A stretch of 64,000 nt of DNA from Symbiodinium natans (GCA_905221605.1 CAJNDS010002545.1:40001-104000), one strand, 5' to 3'. Positions 12,001 to 28,773 are shown, counted from the first letter of the stretch. The notes: generated from the letters alone by a model not told the origin. Translations and numbers: made by a program.

Positions 12001-15000
12001 CCGGAGAGAAGTAGAGGGGCGTGCCGTAGAAGGATTGCAAACACACCGTCTTCCTAAGCAGCGTTTCGCATTTGCAGGGTTCATTAGGTTAAGTTCTGTT
12101 CAGCTTAAGGCTTAAACATCGTGTGAAATGCTCCGGGTGTCTCAGACATCTGTCGCGAGACGCCGAAGTCGCCAAGCTTTATGACGCCCTCATCCGTAAG
12201 GAAGAGGTTCATGGCCTGCCCCGAGGCTACCGTTGGTATCCAGCTTCTGCCAGGGTGTTTCAAGAGTGAAGGAGGGAGCAAGTGGGGACTGTTCGCACCC
12301 GGAGGGCTTTTGAATGCCTCAGAGAGCAAAAAAAGTGCCAACGCAGCCCCCTCCAGCAATTCATCACCAGCTATCCGGGACGGACGCTTAAGTCGGGAGT
12401 GGCGCCTTGATGTCCCGATGCACGATGCCACGGGCGTGGATGTGACACAGGCCCATGAGCACCTCGCTTTCTACTAATCTGATAACAAGATTCTTCCTTC
12501 TAAGGGCAAAAAAAGGATTGGTGTTTTGTTGGGGGGTTCTTAAGCAAGCAAATAATTAGTAGTTTTCTCCCATGGTGGCGATTGCTGCACAAAGGACATC
12601 AAAGTGGTCAAGGACCCCTGACAGTCCTTACTTTTAACCCACCGCACACAGCACGCACAGACAGTTCGGGAACATGAGGAGGGTTCAGGGTCTTAGGGTT
12701 TAGGTTTAGGAGGGAGACCCCTAGAAGGGACCCCTTGATCTTATTGCCCTATATAATGACGACATGTACCTTATGCAGCCCCCCAAGGAGCCCCTAAATA
12801 CCGCCTACATTACCGTACCTTATCAGGCTCCCTCCTTTAGTCCCTTGAGAAAGATCGCGCAAGTTCTCAATGGGTTTTAAACCGTGTGATGAAGGTGAGA
12901 CTGAGAAGTATTTGGTGTTGTTGCTGCAGCAGATAGCTCACAAACAGGCCTGCGCCAGAGTGTCCCACACTTCCTCGTCCCCAAAGGGCTTCCTTTGGAT
13001 TCACCGGCTTTTGAGATCGCAGGACATGTCTCAAGATAATTGAGGTTCAGGGTAGGTGTGTCTATCCGCGAGAATAACCAGAACGCGCTTCTTCATGCAA
13101 TGCAGGCATGGCTGTTATTGGGACAACCTTCGTTTCTACTCGATCCAATAAGCTTGCTCCAGCCGAAGTTCGCCAACTGCCTACTATGCTGCTCTTGAAA
13201 GGCTTGAACATAGGAATGTTGCTCGATGCTCCCGTTTGCTTCGCACTATTCGAGAACCTGGTTTCGACACATCCCCAGAACACGGGGCGGCACTCTTGAG
13301 CATTTTCCATGCAACCACAACCACCCGGAAGCAATGCAACCCAAGCCGGCAACGCACAAAAGCGAAGAAGTAGGAAAATATAAAGCTTTAGCATGTAGCC
13401 TAAACCCAAAACCCAAAAACTACAGCCAGGGTACCAGGATCCGAAGCCCGAAACACCCATACCTCAACGTTCATGCGTACTTGTACGTAGGAAATAGGTC
13501 GAAATAAGGCTATAAGCACAGTTGCCCTACTTCTAAGCACCCATGAACTTCCCAACACGATGCACCCTGAAATGTCGCGGGAGCGTCCCCAGCCGCTTCC
13601 GCTTCTGAAGCTCCCAATGGAGATCGCCACGGTTGGCGTACCTCAGCTAGTATAGATAAAAACATCGTCCTTACAAGGGAAATATAGGAATTATTATCTT
13701 TTTTTATTCGACCAGCTTCACAGCCAAGTTACTCTAGGGGCCCTGATACTTAGAATAGGGTTTTGGGGGTTATTGTAGTATGGTTGTTTTGACCATAAGG
13801 AAATACTATTAGTAAGTATTCCGACCCCTATATTACCCTAAAGAGGATCTAAAGAGGTCCGATCAATCCACACACAAGCTACGATCGGGGCTCAGGGTTC
13901 TGCAGGGTTCAGGGTATAGGGCTCGATGCAGAAGAAGGCATTGAAGCCTTTTGTCCAACCGTACACAGCAAATGCGACGCTAACCTGGGAAAATCCTAAG
14001 GAGCATTCCTTCTATCCTTACTGAAGGGATAATGGTGTCTCTGGGAAAAAATGTCCTGTTCCTCGGCTCCTGGATTCTTATGCTAACCTCAGCTTGCCAA
14101 GACTGGGGTGGGTTGGTTGAGGGTTTAGGGTTTAGGGTTTAGGGTTTAGGGTTTAGGGTTTAGGGTTTAGGGTTTAGGGTTTAGGGTTTAGGGTTCCGGG
14201 TTTAGGGTTTAGGGTTTAGGGTTTAGGGTTTAGGGCAAGAAAGCTCCCCCCCCAAAAAAATCTCGAGCCGAGCATCTCCAGCACGATGTAGAGCGATTGC
14301 GAAGGGAAGTCCCAGAAGTAGCCGTAGCAGCGAATGATGTTCGGGTGGCTCAGCTTCTTCATGACCTGCAAACATGGGGTTTAGGGCTTAGGGCTTAAGG
14401 AGTTTGGGGTTTAGGGCTTAAGGGTTGAAGGAGTTAGGGAGTGTAGGGTTTAGGGTTTAAGGAGATTAGGGTTTAGGGTTTAGGGGTTGAAGGAGTTAAG
14501 GAGTTCAGGGTTTAGGGTTCAAGGAGTTCGGGTGGCTCAGCTTCTTCATGACCTGCAAGAATGGGGGCGGTGTGGGGCTGATCGTTTAGGGTTCAGGGAG
14601 TTTAGGGTTTAAGGAAGGGGCGATTTGGGGCTTATAGGGTTTCAGGAGTGGAGGAGTTTAGGGTTTAGGGTTTAGGGAGTTTTGGGTCTGGTGGTTGAAA
14701 GCAGGCATTTCGGGTGCCTGTGAACAGAACTGAGGATCTCCACACGGGCCTGTGGCAGGAACTGCCTTTGCAGCACGCTTTTTTTCCCTCAGCGTATACA
14801 ATACAATGAAAAATCATGTGTATATATATATATATATAATATGTATATACACATTGTATATACATACTCATCATATGCAATGATATACCAACAATAACAG
14901 CATATGAGAAAAGTACGAAAATGATATGTGCCCCTCGAGCTATAGTTCGCGAACATGCGCTGCGGCCTGGAATCTTCCGCCCCCCGCGTAACCTTAAAGG

Positions 15001-17380
15001 CTCCTAGTCTTAGCAGGGACTGACGGAGTTCGGGTTCTTAAGTGACACCCTTCTAAAGCATCTTCAAGCCACTTCGAAAAGGTCGCGCCTCATACTCGTT
15101 GAGGAGGTCCTGACAAGAAGACATATAGGGCACGAAGCGCCTAGCAAAGGTAGCGTGTTTCTGCGAGCAGAAACTTGACGGAGTTGAGCAACTTTGGTGC
15201 CACCCCCCCCCCCCCCCGCCTCCTGACCCGTCATTACTCTACAGTGATCCCGATCCTTGTAGTCCCCATCCATTCCAAAGATCCCTCGTGGCTTTCGACC
15301 TAGACCTCCCGTGCCATGCCACCCTGGCACCATTCAGAGAACGCTTCGGGGCCCCCCCTGTTGCGAAGCTACGCGACTCGAGTCGAGCTCAGCCAAACTC
15401 GCCGAGGTGGGACCCAAGGATGGCAACAGCACTTGACCGAGGAGTAATCCAGTTTAAAGCCCCCCCCCCAAAAAAAAAAGGTACCCTTTTTGGTTTAAAG
15501 GAGCTTCTGCGGGAACCCACCCCCCCCCCCCCCCCCCCAAAAAAAAAAGGGAAGAAGGGCTGGGTCCTAGAATAACATGCAAAAGTTGCTTACTTTACCG
15601 ACACAAACCGGTCTCCGAGATCAGGCGCCTTGAGGAAGCCCACTTTGCCGTAGATGCTGGGAAAGGACCACCATCAATAGACACTGCTGTGGAAGTTACG
15701 TGGGCTGGAGAATGAGAATAAGGGTTCTAGACCCTAAACCCTAAACCCTAAACCCTAAACCCTAAACCCTAAACCCAACACCCAACTATCCCCTGGGGGC
15801 GCGCCTTGGCCTTGCCCAACTCCGGTGCTCTTCGCCGCTTCAGGACGACAAGCTCCTGCAAAAGTGGGGTTTTGGGGTTTAGGGTTATATAGGGTCTTTT
15901 AGGGTTTAGGGTTTAGGGTTAGGGTTTCGGGTTTAGGGTCTAGGGTCTAGGGTCTAGGGTTTAGGGTTTAGGGTTTAGGGTTTAGGGTTTAGGGTTTAGG
16001 GTTTAGGGTTTAGGGTTTAGGGTTTAGGGTTTAGGGTTTAAGGTTTAGGGTTTAGGGTTTAGGGTTTAGGGCTTAGGGTTTAGGGTTTAAGGTTTAGGTT
16101 TAGGGTTTAGGGCACTCCAACGAATGCATGAAGGGGCTCAGCAGCCGACAATATGCCAGAAACTGCTACTTGCACTGTTCCGAGCCTATCTGGCTCATGT
16201 CGTTCCTAAGTGGAGAATCTGTTGCTTGGAGGTTCAACTACTATTTGCTTGAATAATAATCCCTACATTGCCCTTCTAAGGCACAAAAAAGACATATATA
16301 TATATATATACACATATTTTTCATCATATTTTCATTTTTTCTTATTGGGGGGGGGGGCTCTTAAGCAAATAGTAGTCATGGGTGAGAAGGAGCCCTGCGA
16401 AAAGCTCCTCGCTCTTCCTGACCCGCGCCACATGCACAGACGCGGAATCGTTGGACTGAAGGTCCTGAACACAAGGGGGCTGGGCTTTCTTGTGCTGGAC
16501 AGATCATGTGCCACACATGTCTCAGGCATCGCGGCATTCTGTTGGCGTTCCATGCACTCGAGCGCAGAAGGAACTTCAGAGCAAGGGCTGAAAGTAGTCT
16601 TGACAGCGAGCATGTGCTCGTATCCTACATCATCGGCCGCGTGGACAGAAGCTGAACATGTCGAAGGCCTATTTGAAAAACCCTAAGCCCCGAAACCGTG
16701 TAAACCCAGTGTTTGGGGTTGAGGGATTAATTAGGGTTTAGGGCTGATAAGCCCCTATACGCAAAAGAGGCTTCGGGAGAGTTCCGTGCCAACAAGTTCC
16801 TTGCGGAACCGGCGGTCCTTGAGGAGCTCGAACTGCCTTGCGACATATATATACATGTATATATATATATATATATATGTATATACATTTTCTTCATAAT
16901 AATAAGAATAATAGTACTAATAATAATAATATGAATAATAATGATAATAATAAATACTACTAATTGTAAAGATAATAATAACAATTAGGGCACATACTTC
17001 GGATCCCTTATGCAGCCTTAGAAGCAAGAGAACTGTGATGATTCTTATGTCCTAGTAGGGATTATAATGGGAGGTACTCTTATCCCTATTTTAGGACTGT
17101 TAGTATAAGGGGGAACCTCCCAGTGTCAATGTTGTAATATGCCACAGAGTCGAGACCTCTTGCGGAGTGTGGAAAGCGAGTCGGACATGAAGGCCGCGGC
17201 CACAACGCGACTGTCAAGATGCCCCAGGGTTTAGATCCTAAACCCTAAACCCTAAAATCCAAAAAGTACCCCCCCCCCCCCCCCCCCCCCCTAATTTTCC
17301 TACATTACGCTGACCCAGACTTCATCACATTCTCCAGGCTGCTCGCGGTGGTTGAACTCGCCGACGCTGGAGGGCCGGCC
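8964..17380 (-). CDS. NEK-like serine/threonine protein kinase, copy A (18 small exons, kinase domain)
   Basis: Protein kinase of the NIMA-related type: transfers phosphate from ATP to Ser/Thr of proteins, in other organisms in cell-cycle and flagellar control. Reading the minus strand, eighteen exons join in phase without a stop: 17343-17380, 17157-17210, 16814-16836, 16164-16189, 15805-15855, 15089-15109, 14277-14365, 13588-13641, 12950-12992, 12406-12462, 12142-12215, 11989-12053, 11782-11834, 11410-11454, 10895-10923, 9901-9931, 9607-9632, 8964-9014. In order they give VVLK (catalytic Lys), NEYE (helix-C Glu), HRDIK, KLGDFGVSR, GTPLYFSPE, DIWSLG and RDPAKRPSA, all core kinase subdomains. 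The glycine loop is poor (RLGTVQVA) and is the least certain part. Donors I assign are 11 GC, 4 GA and 3 GT; all acceptors are AG, and from the fifth exon on each is followed by G. Paralogous to copy B upstream. The start codon was not found; tail exons may follow down to position 48. The family is sure, each border less so. Confidence 0.85.
9607..9632 (-). CDS. Kinase A exon 17 (26 bases)
   Basis: Reads EFSQIVSS plus the first two bases of a Met codon, then a GC donor; matches EFTDVVNS of copy B. The acceptor GCCAG|GAG keeps phase 0 with the preceding exon. Confidence 0.75.
9901..9931 (-). CDS. Kinase A exon 16 (31 bases)
   Basis: Reads YAPIPAFRPQ, matching FAPLPNWRPQ in copy B and the PPLP/PPIP segment of NEK kinases. 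AG|G acceptor, GC donor. Confidence 0.8.
10084..10452 (+). repeat. 17-copy minisatellite with internal inversion
   Basis: Units of about 20-21 bases, GACCTTGCCCAGTAAAAAAAT with small variants. Eleven units run forward (about 10092-10317), two are inverted (10318-10361), four run forward again (10370-10450). The turning point is a near-perfect palindrome, CCCAGTAACATTGTTACTGG. It lies in the kinase A intron 9932-10894, an intron absent from copy B. Confidence 0.95.
10471..10563 (+). repeat. Telomere-like array, TTTAGGG about 13 copies
   Basis: Directly follows the minisatellite in the kinase A intron 9932-10894. Confidence 0.97.
10895..10923 (-). CDS. Kinase A exon 15 (29 bases)
   Basis: Reads DVIAAVLRG and ends with CA before a GC donor, so the Gln codon is completed by the next exon. 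Copy B has this and the next exon fused at 21629-21688. Confidence 0.8.
11012..11042 (+). repeat. Palindrome around ACGTACGT
   Basis: AGTTTTTTTACACGT followed by ACGTGTAAAAAAAACT: a 15-base stem with one extra A. In the kinase A intron 10924-11409. Confidence 0.9.
11410..11454 (-). CDS. Kinase A exon 14
   Basis: Reads ELLTLELPFKGKSLQ, matching ELLTLQLPFRGPSLQ of copy B. The GA donor (CAG|GATG) is chosen because it joins to DVIAAVL exactly as in copy B. Confidence 0.8.
11782..11834 (-). CDS. Kinase A exon 13, DIWSLG helix F
   Basis: Reads QTYTSTTDIWSLGVVLY; Asp of DIWSLG anchors helix F. GC donor after the Tyr codon. In copy B the exon runs five codons further (ELLTL) before its intron. Confidence 0.88.
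11989..12053 (-). CDS. Kinase A exon 12, activation loop end and SPE motif
   Basis: Reads KTVCLQSFYGTPLYFSPE and ends MIEG at a GC donor. GTPxYxSPE is typical of NEK kinases. 65 bases, the same length and phases as the copy B exon at 22645-22709. Confidence 0.9.
12142..12215 (-). CDS. Kinase A exon 11, Mg-binding Asn and DFG
   Basis: Reads AMNLFLTDEG then KLGDFGVSRQM. The Asn of AMN and the Asp of DFG coordinate Mg-ATP. GA donor in phase 2 where copy B has GC at the same place. Confidence 0.92.
12406..12462 (-). CDS. Kinase A exon 10, catalytic loop HRDIK
   Basis: Reads VLMGLCHIHARGIVHRDIK, the catalytic loop with the proton-acceptor Asp of HRD. The acceptor GAG|GTG gives LAQ-VLMGL, matching copy B. 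GC donor immediately after the Lys codon. Confidence 0.9.
12950..12992 (-). CDS. Kinase A exon 9, helix E start
   Basis: Reads KPFGDEEVWDTLAQ with a GC donor after the Gln codon. Copy B has KHFSDNEVWDVLAQ ending at the same codon. Confidence 0.8.
13588..13641 (-). CDS. Kinase A exon 8, hinge and helix D
   Basis: Reads YANRGDLHWELQKRKRL; YANxGDL is the NEK-type segment after the hinge. AG|G acceptor and GA donor in phase 2. Copy B places the following intron about four codons earlier. Confidence 0.85.
14118..14236 (+). repeat. Telomere-like array, TTTAGGG about 16 copies
   Basis: In the kinase A intron 13642-14276, ending about 40 bases from the exon at 14277. Confidence 0.97.
14277..14365 (-). 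CDS. Kinase A exon 7, subdomains IV-V
   Basis: Reads VMKKLSHPNIIRCYGYF and then SLYIVL, a typical kinase stretch ending at the gatekeeper/hinge. It is 89 bases long, the same length and phase as the copy B exon at 25582-25670. The donor is GA in copy A where copy B has GC. Confidence 0.88.
14817..14839 (+). repeat. (TA)n tract
   Basis: Short TA repeat followed by ATGTATATACAC in the kinase A intron 14366-15088; similar (AT)n tracts at 16295-16312, 16848-16882, 22939-22965 and 61893-61913. Confidence 0.9.
15089..15109 (-). CDS. Kinase A exon 6, 21-base microexon DLLNEYE
   Basis: Exactly seven codons, DLLNEYE, between AG and a GC donor. The first Glu is the likely helix-C residue that pairs with the VVLK lysine. 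Copy B encodes KAKDMFNEYE in one exon, so the upstream intron here is specific to copy A. Confidence 0.8.
15805..15855 (-). CDS. Kinase A exon 5, VVLK catalytic lysine
   Basis: Reads ELVVLKRRRAPELGKAK between TTTTGCAG and a GC donor. The Lys of VVLK is the ATP-anchoring lysine. Copy B reads VVLKKRKVPELGKAK over the same stretch but is split by an intron after VVLKK. Confidence 0.8.
15896..16112 (+). repeat. Longest telomere-like array, TTTAGGG about 30 copies
   Basis: Near-perfect TTTAGGG heptamers with a few TCTAGGG and TTTAAGG variants, in the kinase A intron just upstream of the VVLK exon. Internal, not a chromosome end, because coding exons continue on both sides. Confidence 0.97.
16164..16189 (-). 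CDS. Kinase A exon 4 (26 bases), candidate glycine-loop end
   Basis: Reads RLGTVQVA between an AG acceptor and a GT donor, in phase with both neighbours, giving GTVQVAELVVLKRR. It aligns with GSVHLAKIK of copy B but lacks part of the GxGxxG loop, so either the loop is shortened or a further exon is missing. Confidence 0.4.
16238..16376 (+). repeat. Short element with terminal inverted repeats (MITE- or introner-like)
   Basis: ACTACTATTTGCTTGA at 16238-16253 and TTAAGCAAATAGTAGT at 16361-16376 are inverted copies (15 of 16 match), giving a 139-base element with a (TA)n and a poly-G inside. In a kinase A intron. I see no clear target-site duplication. Confidence 0.6.
16814..16836 (-). CDS. Kinase A exon 3 (23 bases), FELL strand before the glycine loop
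   Basis: Reads QFELLKD. FELLK-type sequence marks beta strand 1 of kinases and matches LLKEL in copy B. The GC donor after base C is chosen on phase; the frame stays open for about another 20 bases to a GT, so the exon could be longer. Confidence 0.5.
17157..17210 (-). CDS. Kinase A exon 2
   Basis: Reads VVAAAFMSDSLSTLRKR, a helical segment directly before the kinase domain. It ends in phase 2 with a GT donor and joins the next exon in frame to give RKRQFELLKD, the usual lead-in of a kinase domain. No counterpart found in copy B. Confidence 0.55.
17343..17380 (-). CDS. Kinase A exon 1, N-terminal segment with RPSSVGEF motif
   Basis: Reads GRPSSVGEFNHR. The RPxSVGEF motif recurs as PPSVGEF in copy B (27177-27219), also just ahead of that kinase domain, which supports an exon. 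I chose the GC donor at 17342 because it leaves phase 2, matching the next exon; a GT donor at 17320 is also possible. Confidence 0.55.
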
Positions 17381-17845
17381 CTGCAACCTCTCCACCGCGT
17401 ACCTCACAGGATTATTGGGTGTAGGGTTTAGGATGCTGAGTGCCATCACCTGCTTGGGGTTTAGGGCTCTTACTCGGTTTTTCGTACCCCCTGGAACCCA
17501 AAAGTACAACAGACCAATCAAGCTGACAGCCATTTCAAATCCAGGCGGGCCAAGCCCACAACCTTGTGCACTAAACCCAACCCCTAGAACCCTACTAACC
17601 TTGAACCCTAAGCTTAGAACCCAACAACCCTAAAACAATGAAGCTCGAAAACCCTATTCACCCGAAAACCCTAACACCAGAAACCCCCAAAGAAGCCCAA
17701 AGCCCTAAAATCAACAGCCCCCAAACCCACCCAAACCCTAAACCCTAAACCCTAAAACCCTAATTCTCAAACCATATAGTTACAAACCACCCTAAACCCT
17801 AAACCCTAAACCCCAAACCCCAAAGCCCCTAATCCCCTGCGCCAA

Positions 17846-17893
17846 GGAGCGGCGCCGGGGCGTGGGCCAACCGCCGCTGCTCCCAGCGCTCCT
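17846..17893 (-). CDS. Possible kinase B tail exon with RWEQRR
   Basis: One frame reads ERWEQRRLAHAPAP, similar to 5560-5621 in the copy A tail. Borders approximate. Confidence 0.38.
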
Positions 17894-18274
17894 ATCGAGT
17901 GAAGGGCAAACCTGAACCCGGTAGGGTTTAGGGTTTAGGGTTTAGGGTCTAGGGTTTAGGGTTTAGGGATATAGGGATATAGGGTTTAGGGCTTTGGGGG
18001 TTCTAGGGGTTTTCTTGTTCAGGGCTTTAGGGCTTATTGGGTTTAGGGTTTCTGGGGCTGATCGGACTCAGAAAGAAGGTTTACATGGGGCTGTCTCACG
18101 GCGGCCCGGGCCTCACGAAAAACGAAAAAAAGACAATCCTTCACCCTATAAACCCCAAAAAGCCCCCTAAAAACCCCCTACTAAGCCCTCAATAAAGGCC
18201 CTAAACACCCCAAAAACACCCAAAAACCCTCAAAACCCCAAAAGCCCTCAACAAAACCCCCCCCATCCTCGCGC

Positions 18275-18363
18275 AGGTTCTTGACCGCATGGAGTGGCCC
18301 AGTCGCACCGGGCGGCAGCTCGCGGCCCGGAGGTGGCGTCTCAGGCTCGAGGAGCTTCACCTG
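18275..18363 (-). CDS. Kinase B tail exon, Pro-rich
   Basis: Open frame starting QVKLLEPETPPPGRELPPG and ending near AVKNLRED; GC-rich island between repeats. Acceptor AAAGAG; lower border approximate. Confidence 0.5.
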
Positions 18364-19091
18364 CTCTTTTGAGGGGGGGCTTAGGGTTTTTAGGGATTTT
18401 AGGGTTGTTAGGGTTTTTTGGGGCTTTTAGGGTTTAAGGGGTTTAGGGTTTTTCGGGTTCGGTTTTTATAGGGCTTACAGGGCTTGTAGGGTTTATGGGT
18501 TTATGGGGTTTACAGGGTTTATGGGGTTTATGGTTTAGGGCAGGGTTTGTCGGCTGTGTAGGGTTTTGCAAGGGTTTAGGGTTTACTGTTAGGGTGCTGG
18601 GTTTGTAGGGTTTAGGGTTTAGACTCTAGTTTATATTTAGAGTTTCTAGGGCTTTGAGGGCTTCTAGGCTTTGGCGGGCTTGGGGAAGCAGTTCGTGGCT
18701 TGGGGCCGGGGAGTTTGTCAATTTCACGATGCTGAGAAGAGGCTCGAGAGGCTGCCGGCAGAAAGCTGTCAAAAACAAGGGTTGACGCGCACTCCGAAGT
18801 GCCAAACATGCCTGATGGTTCATGGGCTATACTTATATAATCTTTTATAAGTATAGGGCACCGATGGGCACCGACAAGGGAGGTTACCCTGGACATAAGT
18901 ACCCGCGAATCAGGTTGCAACCGACTGATTCTCACTACAGGTGGAGCTCGCTGACGGATAACCATGAACCCTAAACATCCCTAAACCCCAAAAATCCTGA
19001 ACCCTGAAGCCTAAACCCCAAACCTCCAAGTGCTGTAATTGAAACCCCCCCTCCCCCCTCTCCTGCCCCCCTCCTATTCACTCTGTCGCAC

Positions 19092-19133
19092 CTGCGGTCC
19101 CGCACTGCTGGGCCTCGAGCGGATGCGCACAAC
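19092..19133 (-). CDS. Kinase B tail exon shared with copy A
   Basis: Reads VVRIRSRPSSAGPQ in 42 bases, GT donor; counterpart of 6857-6898. Confidence 0.7.
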
Positions 19134-20342
19134 CTGCAGAGATGTCAAGGGACCCAAAGAGCCAATAAACGGCGCCTTATTTCGATCAGAGTGCTTATTC
19201 AAACAGTATAATCCGTAATTCATAGCAAAACAGCAAACAAACAAAAATGGTAACGCGCGGAGCCGCGCACGCTAACGTGACCCGAAGCCCTTCCTACAAT
19301 TGGACCCGAACCGAAGGGTCTGGGTAAGTCCTGGACCGGGTCTTTTTCGCGAGCTACAGGGAGGGGTTGCTGGTTCTAAATTGCAGGCTCGTCTTCTTTT
19401 GGGGGGTCTCCTTTCGTGTACATTCCGCCTGAGGGAAGTCCTGAGGCTAGCAAAAGGCCCTCAAATTCAATCAGACCCCCCCTCCCCCCATATTGAAGCA
19501 TGACCTGGCCTGGTGTCCCTCGTTTCGGGCCACTTCGGCAGGCGACCGATTCTCCTGCGAGCGCCGTGCCAGCGCGCAACATCTGTTCTCAGGTCAGCTG
19601 GAAGCCGAAGCCCACACAGGTCAAAGACTTCACCTCCTAAACCCATAAACCTGCCATAAACAATAAACACCAAACACCCTTAGCTCCTAAAGTACACCTG
19701 AGCCCTTACAGCAGTCATTCATAGCAAGCCCGCGCCTCCCACTTAGCGCACTCTGAGAGAACCTCGGAATGCTTTCTCAAACGCCTGCAGAAAGACCCCC
19801 TCCCCCTCCCTCCCCCTCCCCCTACCACCGCTCGACTTCCTTATCTGGGGGCTTCTTGGCGTCGATCGGCCTGGCAAGAGTGCATTCCTCTTTCTTGTCC
19901 GTGCTGTGGCGCAGCCTACTTGCACATGGACCTCCAATCTTGAGCTCGGCTCATCTATGTTTAGGGTTTAGGGTTTAGGGTGTAGGGGTATATACACTGA
20001 GGATGAGAGCTGTGTTGACAAATGAGTGCTCGACTCGGATTTACGGCTCATTCGACCCCCCCTGCCTGGGCTCTTGGATGTCCTTCGGACGGAAGAGCTT
20101 GCCGAAAGACCTCGGCTCGCTGGTGAAGTGGCTGGGCGCAACCCGACGCAGAACATGAAAAACTGGCTCTCCCTCTCTCTCCCCTTGGGCCCTCTGCTCT
20201 CAGCAAAGAGCTCAACCATGTTCCATTTCGTCATACGGGGGGTCTTCGGGATGGATTTGTGTGATGCAGACCTATTTTGGAGAATGAAGGGATTGTCGGA
20301 TCATCTTGGGAAAGTTCCTTGAAGCCGAGTGGCTCCAGGCGC

Positions 20343-27219
<6,877 letters not shown>

Positions 27220-27900
27220 CTGAAGGAGGGCTCTTGGGTTGCAACACTGCAAAGGGCATGGCGAGTTTTTTGAGTCAGTGGTGTTCTTGGAGGTTCATGG
27301 GGTTCGGGGTTAGGGTTTAGGGTTTTGGGTTTCGGGCTACTATAGGGTCTCAATAGTTAGAACAGGGTTTTGGAGGGTGATTGTAGTATAAATATACCGG
27401 GGCCATAAAGGAACACTGCTAGTACTTATTCCGACCCCTATAGTGCTTAGGGGTTCATGGGTTAGAAGTAGGGGCGATCATTGGTCAGATCCTTGTTTCG
27501 GGGCCCATTACCCTACTTAGAGGTACGCAGGAACCCCCAAGTACTGGAATAACGCTTTTTCAAGCCAAACTCGAGAAGGACAAGCGCCACATGCCCGAAT
27601 CACGACCAGTGAAACTGGTGGTGTTCCTGTAGGCCGGCTGCACCCAAACGATGGCATCTGGAGACTGTTAAGTTCTTGTGTTTAAGAGTTTCGTCAACTT
27701 GGGTATGTTGCTCGAGATGTCATTGACATAAAACAGCGCTCTATCACTATTATCAATTCTGCTACCAGTTGAATACACACACATACATACATACATATAC
27801 ATATATATATATATCCTCATATATATATATATATGTGTGTGTGCACTTTAACAAGCATTGCCTACCCAAGCACCCAGGCACACAAAAACACATTTATATT

Positions 27901-27968
27901 AACATACATACATACATACATACATACATACATACATACATACATACATACATACATACATACATACA

Positions 27969-28004
<36 letters not shown>

Positions 28005-28006
28005 GA
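27901..28006 (+). repeat. (CATA)n microsatellite
   Basis: About 24 ACAT units, preceded by TA/TG tracts from 27777. Confidence 0.97.
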
Positions 28007-28127
28007 CATATAAGTGTCAAGTCAAAGAAGAGCATTCGTGGTGTTGTGGCCAAAGCTTTTGCTATTCTACAGTATCTCTAAGAGCTGACGAACCGTTGTT
28101 GGATTTCAGGGGCAGAAGATATGAGGA

Positions 28128-28190
28128 GACCAGAGTACGTCGCGCACGCGCTTGGTGTCAAACCCGATCGGGACTGAACAAGCCGGAAGC
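28128..28190 (-). CDS. Possible minus-strand exon
   Basis: One frame reads SVPIGFDTKRVRDVL after GCAAG. Borders approximate; weak. Confidence 0.28.
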
Positions 28191-28311
28191 TTGCAACCAG
28201 GCCCACTTTAGGGTTTAGCGTTTAGGGTTTAGGGTTTAGGGTGTGGGGTTGAGGGTTTTAGTTTTAGGGATAAAGGGCACATGGTACATCTTTGCGCAAT
28301 CCGGGCCTCCC

Positions 28312-28362
28312 TTGCAGCTTGTCGGCACCATAGCCCGCCGCCTGAATGAGAAGCTCACGGGT
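28312..28362 (-). CDS. Unassigned minus-strand exon
   Basis: Reads TRELLIQAAGYGADKLQ, helical. Acceptor CTGAG; lower border approximate. Confidence 0.4.
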
Positions 28363-28720
28363 CTCAGGGATCAGATACCTCCAGGTCCATTAGTGGGCTG
28401 TCTATACCGTTTATACCAACTCGTCTAATATGGCTCAGCAGTTGTGAGAGAGAGAGTCTCTTTTCCCAATCTACCGCGCATTTACTCAGACAATCCCCGT
28501 CCCCAGTTGCCGCATGCCTACTAATTTCAAAATGCTTTTTGTGATGGTACGCGTACACCCACTGTGGTTGGTACTCGAAATATGAACACGAATTCTGAGG
28601 TACCAGAAGAAAAGGAACAAAGGAACTCATATAAGGGTCCTTTACTCTGGTACGGCCCTACACCCTAAACCCTAAATCCTACACCCTCAACCTCCCTCTG
28701 CAATCCATGGGAGCGTGGAC

Positions 28721-28773
28721 CTCGGCCGCCTCAGCGCCACTGCGACGGGCCATCACCGGCGAAGGCGCATCGG
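28721..28773 (-). CDS. Unassigned minus-strand exon
   Basis: Reads DAPSPVMARRSGAEAAE after ATGCAG with a GT donor; could run on to AEVHAPMD. Confidence 0.4.

Noticed and set aside
27760-28081. Frames with Thr-Tyr-Ile-His repeats
   Set aside because: Translation of (CATA)n.
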